In this document: piece by piece, positions 1 through 10,149 of the stretch
Layout of the letters: each line of letters starts with the position of its first letter
Numbering within the stretch: the stretch's first letter is position 1
Assembly (NCBI RefSeq): GCF_014191985.1
Contig: NZ_JACHXI010000012.1
Span: forward strand, 52,070-116,069
DNA: 64,000 bases
Direction: 5' to 3'
From: Azomonas macrocytogenes
Lineage (GTDB): Bacteria > Pseudomonadota > Gammaproteobacteria > Pseudomonadales > Pseudomonadaceae
Translations under genes and position numbers: made by a program
Notes under the pieces: model-generated
The model's input: the letters and a program-made list of their open reading frames with translations, nothing else
Database searches by the model: none
Told to the model about the DNA's origin: nothing

Positions 1-180
1 GGCTGCTTGAACGAGGCGCTCCACGACAGGGCAATCGCACGAAAATATAAAAACATTAAATATCAATTAGTTATTATACATTTAGCTGATTCTGCTTAGC
101 CCATCAGCCATTGAAATAACAAAAGATTTTCTCTCCATGCGATTGCCCTGCGCCCAACGACCGTGATTACTGGAGTACGC
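1..180. other. left-edge non-coding region upstream of dld
   Basis: No convincing gene is visible here. All three forward frames close within the stretch, and the A+T-rich part (about 45-130) looks like a promoter region. Perfect 13-bp inverted arms lie at 27-39 and 138-150. A GGAG ribosome-binding site lies at 172-175, just before the dld ATG at 181. Confidence 0.5.
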
Positions 181-3003
<2,823 letters not shown>

Positions 3004-3185
3004 AAATACGGAAATCACACGAGCAAGGACGCTCGTCCGAATACATGAACGCTCTTGCCCGAGCACAGTCACCAACCATGAGCCGCCTAACCAAAGGAAC
3101 TCTTCAAGCGCTCGGTGAGAAGGCCGTACCTGTATGCCCCATTCAGGCAGAAGCACCGGGAAATCCATGATCGGGAGAGTCAGTC

Positions 3186-3491
3186 ATGAAAACAGTTGCA
3201 CTGATTGCCGTTGCCGCACTGCTTATCGGCAGTCAAGCCGCACAGGCCAAGAGCAAGAACCTCTGCGAGATAAACCTGCAGGAAATCGACCAGAACCTGA
3301 CCATGGCCAAAGCCACCCTGGGCGAACCGCTCAAAACCAAGATCGAAGAACAGCACCAACAGGCCCTCTCCGCACAAAAAGCCGGAGATATCAAAGGCTG
3401 CATAGCCAGCTCCACCAAAGCCCTACACTTGCTCAAAGGCCCCGGCGGCTCTGGTGCAGGCGGAAGCAGTGGCTCCGGCTCAGGGAATTGA
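3186..3491 (+). CDS. small secreted protein with Gly/Ser-rich tail
   Basis: A 101-residue protein. Residues 1-21 form a clear Sec signal peptide ending AQA. The mature part is mostly helical and polar with two cysteines (about residues 27 and 77), which could form one disulfide in the periplasm. The last about 15 residues are almost only Gly and Ser, like a flexible linker or low-complexity tail. A GGGAG ribosome-binding site precedes the ATG. It sits between dld and ssrA with no obvious operon partner. I do not recognise the family; helical periplasmic proteins of this size are common hypotheticals in pseudomonads. Confidence 0.7.
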   Translation: MKTVALIAVAALLIGSQAAQAKSKNLCEINLQEIDQNLTMAKATLGEPLKTKIEEQHQQALSAQKAGDIKGCIASSTKALHLLKGPGGSGAGGSSGSGSGN

Positions 3492-3628
3492 GCATCACCG
3501 CAAACCGTTCATCCAGTGACGTTGTCATGCTATTGAATACCGCTAAAACATCCCTAGATATAAGACATAGACAATCGACGTCACATCACCTTTGGCGTAG
3601 ACTGTCGCTAATTCAGCCGCAAGGTTGA

Positions 3629-4007
3629 GGGGCCGATTAGGATTCGACGCCGGTTACAAAACTTGAGGGGCATGCCGAGTTGGTAGCGGAACTCGTAAAT
3701 CCACTGCTGCAAACCTACAGTTGCCAACGATGACAACTACGAAGGGTACGCGCTAGCCGCCTAACCTTCATCTGGTCGCTTCGGCGCCAGCGATCACGAG
3801 GGGATGCCTGTAAACCCAAAGTGATCGTCAGATAGAACAGGATCGCCGCCAAGTTCGCTGTAGACGTAACGGCTAAAACTCATACAGCTCGCTCCAAGCA
3901 CCCTGCCACTCGGGCGGCGCGGAGTTAACGTAATAGAGATGGCTACGCATGTAGAACCGATAGCGGAGAGCTGGCGGACGGGGGTTCAAATCCCCCCGGC
4001 TCCACCA
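3629..4007 (+). ncRNA. ssrA: tmRNA (transfer-messenger RNA)
   Basis: The 5' end GGGGCCG pairs with the 3' end CGGCTCC followed by encoded ACCA, forming the tRNA-like acceptor stem. The 5' D-loop-like part contains the conserved GGATTCGACGCC, and the 3' part has the T-arm GGTTCAAATCC. The resume reading frame starts at GCC 3723 and reads ANDDNYEGYALAA before TAA at 3762-3764, giving the usual AND...ALAA degradation tag. With SmpB it rescues stalled ribosomes and marks the released peptide for ClpXP. Its length of 379 nt fits bacterial one-piece tmRNAs. The 3' end is a known integration site for genomic islands, which fits the disturbed DNA downstream. Confidence 0.97.
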
Positions 4008-4017
4008 CTTGAACACA

Positions 4018-4058
4018 CAAAAGCCCTTGAATTTCCTAAATAATTTCAGGGGCTTTTG
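4018..4058 (+). terminator. Rho-independent terminator of ssrA
   Basis: AAAAGCCCTTGAA and TTCAGGGGCTTTT pair almost completely around an A/T-rich loop, eleven bases after the tmRNA 3' end, with T residues closing the stem. This is the expected position for the ssrA terminator. Confidence 0.85.
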
Positions 4059-4265
4059 CTTTCCAGGCCAGCAAGTGTCGAAGAAGTGTCGAGCCTCTGT
4101 AGCGGCGCGTGAAATTTGTCGTAGTTTTGCGCGATAAATGACGCATGCCAATCGTTACATGAGCTGCAATGGAATTTCATTTTTATCCTCCATTGCCGCC
4201 GGTGTGTAGCGCTCCAACTGAGCAGAACTGCCAGCACAAGTAAAAATTTGCGGCCTAGATCGTAA

Positions 4266-4512
4266 CCGAACATACAGGCAATGTGACCTACACGCTGTTC
4301 TGGCCTATCTTGGCGCAGATTATGGTGCTGGATGCAATCTTCTCGTTGGATATCGTAAGCACCGCCGTGGGTATGGTTGAACATCAGGCTCGAATTTCCA
4401 TATCCCGAAAGGCTATCTGTATGCAGCGAGCAACGTCTCTATTCTGATCGAGTTGTTCAACCAGATTGCCCGCTCGCGCCGTAAAAATGGCCTGTGTCGA
4501 GCGTTCGGCTAA
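4266..4512 (+). pseudogene. TerC-family membrane protein, decayed 5' part
   Basis: Translation in two frames recovers adjacent blocks of a TerC/YoaE-type protein. From about 4266 to 4386 it reads EHTGN...[18 protein letters not shown]...STAVGMVEH. From 4394 to about 4487 it reads [11 protein letters not shown]...[15 protein letters not shown]. In intact relatives these blocks are separated by roughly 40-50 residues, so an internal deletion with a frame change lies near 4387-4393. No start codon or N-terminal membrane segments remain upstream. The protein continues in the same orientation at about 6719, after a 2.2 kb insert. TerC-family proteins are inner-membrane proteins, often with C-terminal CBS/CorC domains, linked to metal or tellurite handling. 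This copy cannot be functional. Confidence 0.75.
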
Positions 4513-4754
4513 AAGTGGGGCGAATCAGAAGTCTATACAGGGCAACGAGTTAGCCCGGATCGAGGTTGCTTAACGCGCCAAGTGCGCGCGCATGCCATCC
4601 TCGCGCTGATCATCTCATACCGTTCATGGTGGTAGCCGGTGCAGCAGGTCAGGATTGTGGGAAATTGGAAGCAAAGCTGTTGATGGGAGAGAACACCGTT
4701 TCATGCCATTCATTTGGCGGTTCAGAAGGCATTGCCATGGCGTCGCTGGCATGA
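4513..4754. other. unassigned stretch at the left end of the insert
   Basis: A 62-codon forward reading frame exists at 4566-4754, but it lacks a ribosome-binding site and resembles no family I know. It is best viewed as debris between the TerC fragment and the LysR gene. The exact insertion boundary cannot be fixed by eye. Confidence 0.4.
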
Positions 4755-5672
4755 CTACGTCCGCTCGCCGAACCTCGCCAGCGATTGCCGCAACCGCGGC
4801 ACAGCGAAATCCAGGAAGCGGCGCAGCTTGAGCGGCATTTGGCTCCGCGAGATGTGCATTAGATGGATGGGCACGGGCTCGACTTCAAACGCATCAAGAA
4901 CCACCCGCAGCTTGCCCGCCTCGATCGGACCGGCCACTTGGTAATGCAGCAAGCGCGTCAGGCCGATGTCCCGCATTGCGGCCTCTGCCGCAGCTTCTGT
5001 CGTCGTGACCCGTAGGCGGGACGTGACCATTGCGACGACTGCCTCGCCCGATTGTGGTTCACGAAAGCGCCATCCTGGCGACAACATTGGTCCGTTGACC
5101 GTTACGCATGGCATACGCGCCAAATCCGCTGGGGTCTGTGGCACGCCCTGTCCAGCAAGAAACGCCGGGCTGCCGCAAACGACGGTTCGCATCGTGCCCA
5201 CTTGCGTCGCGACCAGGCCACTGTCCGGCAGATTCCCGATGCGCACCGCCAGATCGACGTGTTCGTCCACCAGATCGACATTGCTGTCCGCTTGCATGAG
5301 GGTAACGTTGACCTCCGGGAATAGCGCGAGAAAGTCCGTGATTTCAGGCAGAACGTGTAGACGACCAAACAGCACCGGCGCCGTAATCACCAATTCGCCT
5401 CGCGGAGCGGTGAACTCACCGCTTGCCTCGCGCTCCTGCTCGTCCACCATCGCCAAAATGCGCCGCGCAGCGGCAATGTAGGCAAAGCCCGCGTCGGTCA
5501 GCGCGAGCTTGCGGGTGGTGCGCGTCAACAATGCCGTGCCCAGTCGCGCTTCGAGATCGTTGATCTTGCGAGTAAGCGTCGGCACAGGCACCCGCATCTC
5601 CCGCGCAGCCGCCGACAGACTGCCTTTCTCGACGGCTGTAAGCAGCATGGCCATAGCTTCGAGACGGTCCAT
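4755..5672 (-). CDS. LysR-family transcriptional regulator
   Basis: A 305-residue protein, the normal length for LysR regulators. The N-terminal winged helix-turn-helix spans about residues 1-60 (MDRLEAMAMLLTAVEKGSLSAA and RKINDLEARLG). A substrate-binding domain from about residue 90 (GELVITAPVLFGRLHVLPEI) would bind a small effector. It is transcribed away from the alpha/beta hydrolase at 5787; the 114-bp A+T-rich space between them is the likely shared promoter and operator, so the hydrolase is its probable target. The pair appears to have arrived as a unit inside a former terC gene. The closest described relatives are probably CrgA/AaeR-type LysR proteins, but the effector is unknown. Confidence 0.85.
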   Translation of the reverse strand: MDRLEAMAMLLTAVEKGSLSAAAREMRVPVPTLTRKINDLEARLGTALLTRTTRKLALTDAGFAYIAAARRILAMVDEQEREASGEFTAPRGELVITAPVLFGRLHVLPEITDFLALFPEVNVTLMQADSNVDLVDEHVDLAVRIGNLPDSGLVATQVGTMRTVVCGSPAFLAGQGVPQTPADLARMPCVTVNGPMLSPGWRFREPQSGEAVVAMVTSRLRVTTTEAAAEAAMRDIGLTRLLHYQVAGPIEAGKLRVVLDAFEVEPVPIHLMHISRSQMPLKLRRFLDFAVPRLRQSLARFGERT

Positions 5673-5786
5673 TTAACCGATTTCCGAGCAAGTGAAACTC
5701 GATTCTAATGGATTAAATAAAAAAACAAGCAAAGGCATGATGCACTTAAGAATCGACGGTTCAACCCGTATCGAAGGAGCACGCTC

Positions 5787-6653
5787 ATGAATACCGCATA
5801 TCGCAACGCCAACGTCGATGGCTTCGACATCTTCTACCGGGAGGCCGGTAGTCGCTCGAATCCGACCCTGCTGTTGCTGCACGGCTTTCCCTCGTCCAGC
5901 CACATGTTCCGCGACCTGATCCCGCTGCTGGCCGACCGCTTTCACCTCGTCGCGCCAGATCTGCCTGGCTTTGGCCGTTCCGCGTTGCCACCACGCGACC
6001 AGTTCACGTATAGCTTCGACAATCTGGCGCGCGTGACCGGTCGTTTCACCGAAGTGATCGGTTTGGACCGATTCGCGATCTATGTCTTCGACTACGGCGC
6101 GCCAACCGGTTTCCGCCTGGCATTGGCTCACCCGGAGCGAATCACCGGCATCGTCTCGCAAAACGGCAACGCCTACGAAGAAGGTCTTAGCGAGGGCTGG
6201 AACCCAATCCAGCGCTACTGGCTCGATCCCAGCAACTCCAATCGGCAAGCGCTGCGCGACTTCCTGACGCCGGAGTCCATTCGCTGGCAGTACACGCATG
6301 GCACGCCCGACCAAGCGATCATTTCGCCCGACGGCAGCACACTTGATGCGTGGTACATGACCCGGCCAGGTGCGGACGAAGTGCAACTCGACCTGTTCCT
6401 CGACTATGCGAGCAACGTCGCGCTCTACCCAGCGTTCCAAACGTATTTCCGCGAACACCAGCCGAAGCTGCTGGCGATCTGGGGCAAGCACGATCCGTTC
6501 TTCCTGCCTCCGGGAGCCGAGGCCTACAAGCGCGACATTCCCAATGCCAAGATCCGTTTTCTCGACACCGGTCACTTCGCACTCGAAACCCATGCCTCGG
6601 AAATTGCCGAGGCGATCGCCACCTTCCTTAGCCCTACACCTCGGCCGTATTGA
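5787..6653 (+). CDS. alpha/beta hydrolase with Asp nucleophile
   Basis: A 288-residue alpha/beta-hydrolase of the epoxide hydrolase/haloalkane dehalogenase type. The oxyanion-side HGFPSSSHMFRDLI is at about residues 32-45. The nucleophile elbow reads VFDYGAPTG, with Asp rather than Ser at the nucleophile position, which separates it from esterases. The general-base His is in LDTGHFALETH near the C-terminus. The ATG follows GAAGGAG. It likely hydrolyses a C-halogen bond or an epoxide through an alkyl-enzyme ester, but the substrate cannot be read from sequence. It is divergent from a LysR gene that probably controls it. It lies within the insert that splits the TerC-family gene, pointing to horizontal acquisition. 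Confidence 0.8.
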   Translation: MNTAYRNANVDGFDIFYREAGSRSNPTLLLLHGFPSSSHMFRDLIPLLADRFHLVAPDLPGFGRSALPPRDQFTYSFDNLARVTGRFTEVIGLDRFAIYVFDYGAPTGFRLALAHPERITGIVSQNGNAYEEGLSEGWNPIQRYWLDPSNSNRQALRDFLTPESIRWQYTHGTPDQAIISPDGSTLDAWYMTRPGADEVQLDLFLDYASNVALYPAFQTYFREHQPKLLAIWGKHDPFFLPPGAEAYKRDIPNAKIRFLDTGHFALETHASEIAEAIATFLSPTPRPY

Positions 6654-6718
6654 ATATCTTGCGCAAAACGCTGAAGACCAGCGCACTTCGGTGCTGGAGT
6701 CAGCGTGAAATAAAACAA

Positions 6719-6974
6719 CCTTGCAAGGACATCGCCCGATACGTGAGCGTGCGGCCCATGCTGTCATGCGTCCGTTGAGTGGTCGAACGTTAGGCACTGA
6801 TGAGGTCGGCGAGGATAGCGCTGAGATGCTGGAAGACAGCCATACCCATGTGGTCTTCAAACGACGGAAGCGGTCATGATCAGCGGTGTTCTACAACTGG
6901 CGGAGCCTCCGATTCGCTCGATCATGACACCGCGTGCTGAAATCGACCAGATTGATGATCTGGCGGACTACTGA
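6719..6974 (+). pseudogene. TerC-family protein, decayed 3' part
   Basis: Continuation of the fragment at 4266-4512. From about 6719 one frame reads LQGHRPIRERAAHAVMRPLSGR, matching the linker after the membrane domain. After a frame change near 6865-6875 the sequence reads MISGVLQLAEPPIRSIMTPRAEIDQID, the start of the CorC/CBS-type region, and then stops at 6972-6974. Order and orientation match an intact TerC-CBS protein, so the DNA between the fragments is an insertion. The remainder of the CBS domains is missing. Confidence 0.75.
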
Positions 6975-7079
6975 ATCAGCGTGAAAGCTGATGATGTCGC
7001 GTAGATCAAGCACACGCCCGACAAAAATATCGCCACGTTCATCAAACTCAATGCGAGCTGTATAGCCCTTGTACGTCAT
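6960..7079 (-). pseudogene. truncated HicB-like antitoxin fragment
   Basis: The reverse-strand frame starting at ATG 7079 reads MTYKGYTARIEFDERGDIFV, then LDLRDIISFHADS, typical of the HicB RNase-H-like antitoxin N-terminus. Similarity ends at about 6960; the rest of the frame (to 6891) is antisense to the TerC fragment, so the gene is cut at the junction of the two remnants. No HicA toxin is present. Its ATG overlaps the cupin stop codon (ATGA), which may be accidental. HicB proteins normally exceed 100 residues, so this about 40-residue piece is unlikely to work. Confidence 0.6.
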
Positions 7080-7402
7080 GCTGGCGTTATCTGTTCGGGA
7101 TGCAAATGTACGGCTAGCCAGATGGCTCCCTCGGACACACGCTCAACGGTGTGTGGGGTGCCGGCCGGTAGAAACAGATAATCGCCGGATTTGAGGGCAA
7201 CCGACTCACCTGCCACCCGCAAAACCGCCTCGCCCTGAAGCAGGGCTACCCATTCATCCTGCGCCTGAATGTATTCGCAGGGCGTGATAGCCGATGAACT
7301 GAGAATGCGTTCGACCACGAGGTTTTTATGGCTCAAGAGCGTTTCGAAACATTCGCCGTTTTGTGGCGGAGCGGCATTGGCGAAGAGATTTCCGGTGGGC
7401 AT
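7076..7402 (-). CDS. small cupin-domain protein
   Basis: A 108-residue single-domain cupin. The first cupin motif region is around QDEWVALLQGEAVLRVAG and the second is KSGDYLFLPAGTPHTVERV, including the conserved PAGTPH. Such proteins form a beta-barrel that usually binds a divalent metal; roles range from sugar or amino-acid binding to enzymatic isomerisation. Metal ligands of motif 1 are partly atypical (few His), so metal binding is uncertain. The stop overlaps the ATG of a truncated hicB-like frame. It is possibly co-transcribed with the membrane-protein gene at 7522-7842, 119 bp upstream on the same strand. Confidence 0.75.
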   Translation of the reverse strand: MPTGNLFANAAPPQNGECFETLLSHKNLVVERILSSSAITPCEYIQAQDEWVALLQGEAVLRVAGESVALKSGDYLFLPAGTPHTVERVSEGAIWLAVHLHPEQITPA

Positions 7403-7521
7403 GGGTTCGGGCCTTGTGCTGTTCCAATAGACAGGGTGAAAAATCGCGCAGTGATTGCCAGCACACCGCCCAGTAGCTGAGATCGACCGCTCTCACGCAA
7501 TGACAATGAGGGATCGAACAC

Positions 7522-7842
7522 TCAGGATTGGGGCTGCTGGCGGCGACGCCAGCGGCAGTAGAAGTAGGCGATTCCGGAAACAATACCGGCGATGGTCGCG
7601 GTTATCGCCAGAGCGGGCGCTGCCTGAACCACAAGCGGCGTATCGGCGATGCCAAGCCAGACTCCAATGGCGGCGAGCCCCGTGGGTGCCGCGAGCGTCG
7701 CTGCTACTGTCGCGATTCCGGAAGCGACGCCTGTGGCCATGGATACGGTTTCGATATGGCTGGCGACCTGTTCGCGATTGGTGTCGATCTTGCGCGCTGA
7801 TTCGGAAATTCGGTTCTGCAATGATCTGATGTGCGGCCGCAT
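7522..7842 (-). CDS. small membrane protein with two transmembrane helices
   Basis: A 106-residue protein. Residues 1-30 are polar and charged (RSLQNRISESARKIDTNREQ), suggesting a short coiled segment. Two hydrophobic stretches follow at about 33-60 (Ala/Gly/Thr-rich) and 70-92, and the tail is basic and Gln-rich. A strong GGGAGG ribosome-binding site lies 6 bases before ATG 7842, supporting expression. I do not recognise the family. The overall plan resembles small holin-like or regulatory membrane proteins, but nothing specific supports that. Confidence 0.6.
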   Translation of the reverse strand: MRPHIRSLQNRISESARKIDTNREQVASHIETVSMATGVASGIATVAATLAAPTGLAAIGVWLGIADTPLVVQAAPALAITATIAGIVSGIAYFYCRWRRRQQPQS

Positions 7843-8378
7843 ACAGATCCTCCCATTCGTTTTTATGCGTCCGGCAGATTACAACTTTTGGCTGCGGTCT
7901 TGAACGAGGTAAAGGTTTGTTCCGATGGTCGTAGTGTAGTGCTTGGTGATCGAGGCGATACATAACTTGATAGACATCCCCAAAACGCGGCCTAACTCAT
8001 AGGCCATGGTTGGTGTCCCCGAAAACACTGTGTATAAAAACAGAAAGCAAGAAATTACCAATACCTCGATGCAGTCAGCAGCATCAGAGGACCAAGACAG
8101 TCGTTACTTCACTTGCCAAACACGCCAAAGCAGACTAAACCAATACAAGTGCGCCAAATTGTCGCTCTCAACCAATGATAAAGAGTTGTTGCACTAACCA
8201 GGCAGGCAGCCAAGCTCACGAAGAAAGAAATAGTCTTTTCGAGCCGCCGATGAGAAATTTTCCGCTATAAATTGAAATCACTTCTCATTATCACTATCGT
8301 ATCCAGACGCTGCGAGCCCAGTGATAGCCATTCCGGGCTCGCCGCAGAATCCCAACCTAATCTGGAGTGAGTTGAAAT
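7843..8378. other. 536-bp intergenic region before flavodoxin
   Basis: No convincing gene. Short reading frames on both strands lack ribosome-binding sites and recognisable sequence. The right part (8225-8378) is A+T-rich and should contain the promoter of the flavodoxin gene, including the Fur-box-like sequence annotated separately. Confidence 0.5.
8280..8298 (-). promoter_or_regulatory. possible Fur box upstream of flavodoxin
   Basis: On the reverse strand the 19 bases read GATAGTGATAATGAGAAGT. They match the Fur consensus GATAATGATAATCATTATC at 13 of 19 positions, with the left half nearly perfect. It lies about 80 bp before the flavodoxin ATG, inside the expected promoter. Flavodoxins commonly replace ferredoxin under iron limitation, so Fur control would make sense, but this is inference from a partial match. 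Confidence 0.4.
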
Positions 8379-8861
8379 ATGAGCGTAACTATTGTTTATG
8401 GATCTGACGGCGGATGTACCAAGAAAATCGCATCGCGAATCGCCAGCAAAATCAATGGTCGCACCCTGGATATCAAGAAGGCTCAATCCTCCGATTTCGA
8501 GGACTGCTCACTGTTGATCCTGGGTTGCCCCACCTATGGTGACGGCGATCTACAAACAGATTGGGATGAAAATCTCGAAGTGCTAGAAAACGCTGACCTG
8601 AGCGGCAAGACAGTGGCTCTGTTCGGCACTGGCGATCAGGAGAACTATCCCGGCTCTTTCGTCGATGCGATTGGTACTCTGTACGACGTCGTGATAGAAA
8701 AAGGCGCCAACGTGGTGGGGTTCACCGATACCGAAGGTTACGACTTCACCGGATCGACAGCTGTGCGCGATGGCCGTTTCGTCGGGCTTGCCCTGGACGA
8801 TGACAACCAGTCCTCCGAAACCAATGCGCGGATTGCGGCATGGCTCGCTCAGCTCACGTAA
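8379..8861 (+). CDS. flavodoxin
   Basis: A 160-residue flavodoxin. The N-terminal strand and phosphate loop read IVYGSDGGCTKKIA, where the usual T-x-T-G-x-T is modified. Then come LILGCPTYGDGDLQTDW (the W loop that covers the FMN isoalloxazine) and LFGTGDQENYPGSFVDA, which holds the second FMN loop. Length and the insertion in the last strand place it among long-chain flavodoxins (FldA/NifF type). It is a low-potential electron carrier that replaces ferredoxin. It is followed directly by a DUF2023 gene that overlaps or abuts it. The possible Fur box upstream suggests iron-limitation control. Confidence 0.9.
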   Translation: MSVTIVYGSDGGCTKKIASRIASKINGRTLDIKKAQSSDFEDCSLLILGCPTYGDGDLQTDWDENLEVLENADLSGKTVALFGTGDQENYPGSFVDAIGTLYDVVIEKGANVVGFTDTEGYDFTGSTAVRDGRFVGLALDDDNQSSETNARIAAWLAQLT

Positions 8862-8863
8862 GC

Positions 8864-9217
8864 GTGTGCTTTGGTCAATACGTCTCCGAGTACCAAAAGG
8901 GGGTACGTCAGCTTTTCCTGCTGACCATGACTCCGCATGAAGCGATGGCGCTCCAGAAGAGGCTGGAAAAACAGTTCATCGATTGTTATGTGCAAGAAGT
9001 CAGTATAACGAAGGTCAATGTGTTCTTCGGCCGCGGACCTTGCGTCAAGACAGTGCGTGCCATCGTGACCAAGCCCCTGTACGAGCTGACGCCCGAGCAG
9101 GATTTCATGATCGGCACCTTGCTGGGTTATGACCGCGAGCAGCAGTGTTTGCGGTATCTCACCAGAGCGGGCAAACGGAGCCTGAATCAAGCTACCAGTC
9201 GACCGCATTGCGAATGA
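8864..9217 (+). CDS. DUF2023 family protein
   Basis: Encodes about 117 residues if started at GTG 8864, or 125 from ATG 8840 (which would overlap flavodoxin by 22 bp). I prefer GTG because the sequence then opens like the family, VCFGQYVSEYQKGVRQL. Central and C-terminal blocks VNVFFG, LTPEQDFMIGTLLGYDREQQC and YLTRAGK match what I recall of DUF2023 proteins, which are repeatedly found beside flavodoxin genes. The function is not established; the linkage suggests a role in flavodoxin maturation or partner binding. Neither start has a strong ribosome-binding site, consistent with translational coupling to the flavodoxin gene. Confidence 0.7.
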   Translation: MCFGQYVSEYQKGVRQLFLLTMTPHEAMALQKRLEKQFIDCYVQEVSITKVNVFFGRGPCVKTVRAIVTKPLYELTPEQDFMIGTLLGYDREQQCLRYLTRAGKRSLNQATSRPHCE

Positions 9218-9237
9218 TCAAACAACCCAGACTCTCC

Positions 9238-9432
9238 TCACCCGCTGCCGGCATCAGCCGGCGGCGCGGCATCGGATTCATTCGCCGGCCTCGAACCCTG
9301 AAAAGCCTGCACTAAAGTCCCCACCGCCTCGCCTACCAGACCGGTATTTGGCCATATCTCTACAACTCTGCTGGAAAAAGGAGTAACGGCCACCAGCACA
9401 ATCATACGGGCCAATACCCATGTCGCGTACAA
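9238..9432 (-). CDS. doubtful small ORF after the acetyltransferase gene
   Basis: A 64-codon frame starting at TTG 9432, 12 bp downstream of the acetyltransferase stop on the same strand. It encodes one hydrophobic segment (ARMIVLVAVTPF) and a Ser/Ala/Pro-rich tail. There is no family match, the start codon is rare, and a GCCGGC inverted pair near the 3' end could instead be part of a terminator. Listed only because it is in operon position. Confidence 0.25.
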   Translation of the reverse strand: MYATWVLARMIVLVAVTPFSSRVVEIWPNTGLVGEAVGTLVQAFQGSRPANESDAAPPADAGSG

Positions 9433-9444
9433 GCCTGGCCTTGA

Positions 9445-10008
9445 TCAATCTACAGCTTCGAACAGAGTATGCTCTCCCGCTTCCAGGGAGCGCTGCATCA
9501 GAACGGTGTCAACCCATCGGCCAAGCTTGAAACCAACGGACTTGAAGGACCCAACCGCTACGAACCCCAAGCGACGATGGAGTGCGATCGAACCCATGTT
9601 ACCGCTATCGCCGATCACTGCCAGCATTTGCCGCCAAGGTCCGGTCCCGCAACGGTCGATCAAGGTACCGAGTAAGGCCGTGCCGATTCCCTGACCATCG
9701 AATCCCTGTTCAATATAAATGGAATCCTCGATCGAATATCGATAAGCCGACCGGGTACGGTAAAGTGTGGCATAGCAATAACCGACCACGCGGCCATCAC
9801 GTTCGGCGACCAAATAAGGCAGGCCGAGCGCCAGCACCTCCATGCGCCGCGCCGACATTTCTGCGCAAGATGGCGGAACTTCCTCGAAGGTTGCCAGACC
9901 ATGCAGTACATGGTGGGCATAGATTTCCTGGATTTTTGCCATATCCGTATCCAACGCATCCCGCACATCGATACAGTGACTGGCAACTGGATTTTCTTGA
10001 TCGTTCAT
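9445..10008 (-). CDS. GNAT-family N-acetyltransferase (Pat/MddA-like)
   Basis: About 187 residues from ATG 10008; a longer frame to 10128 adds a non-homologous N-terminus. GNAT motifs are clear: VRDALDTDMAKIQEIYAHHV at the N-terminus, YLVAERDGRVVGYCYATLYR in the middle, and the acetyl-CoA loop GFDGQGIGTALLG (Q/R-x-x-G-x-G/A). The overall pattern fits the phosphinothricin/methionine-sulfone acetyltransferase group, which acetylates amino groups of toxic amino-acid analogues. It lies downstream of the four-gene efflux operon on the same strand, with 141 bp between, and may be co-expressed with it as part of a toxicant-resistance set. The substrate is an inference. Confidence 0.85.
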   Translation of the reverse strand: MNDQENPVASHCIDVRDALDTDMAKIQEIYAHHVLHGLATFEEVPPSCAEMSARRMEVLALGLPYLVAERDGRVVGYCYATLYRTRSAYRYSIEDSIYIEQGFDGQGIGTALLGTLIDRCGTGPWRQMLAVIGDSGNMGSIALHRRLGFVAVGSFKSVGFKLGRWVDTVLMQRSLEAGEHTLFEAVD

Positions 10009-10149
10009 CAATGTTTTTCCGTGCAATACCCAGCACTCGGCAGCTAGAGATACAAGGTGTATCGGCCAGCTCGGCTGTGTACTGATCGTGGTCGGCGTGA
10101 TACTGGCCCACAGAACCGTCGCTGGCAAGCAGGCCTAGCCGACCCGGCC

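Noticed and set aside
3960..4007. tRNA-like end with encoded CCA as a separate tRNA gene
   Set aside because: It pairs with the 5' end at 3629 and belongs to the one-piece tmRNA.
4046..4384. 112-codon reverse frame behind ssrA as an integrase remnant
   Set aside because: It shows no tyrosine-recombinase motifs and is antisense to the TerC fragment.
9238..9432. GCCGGC inverted pair as a firm terminator of the acetyltransferase gene
   Set aside because: The stem is six bases without a following T-run.
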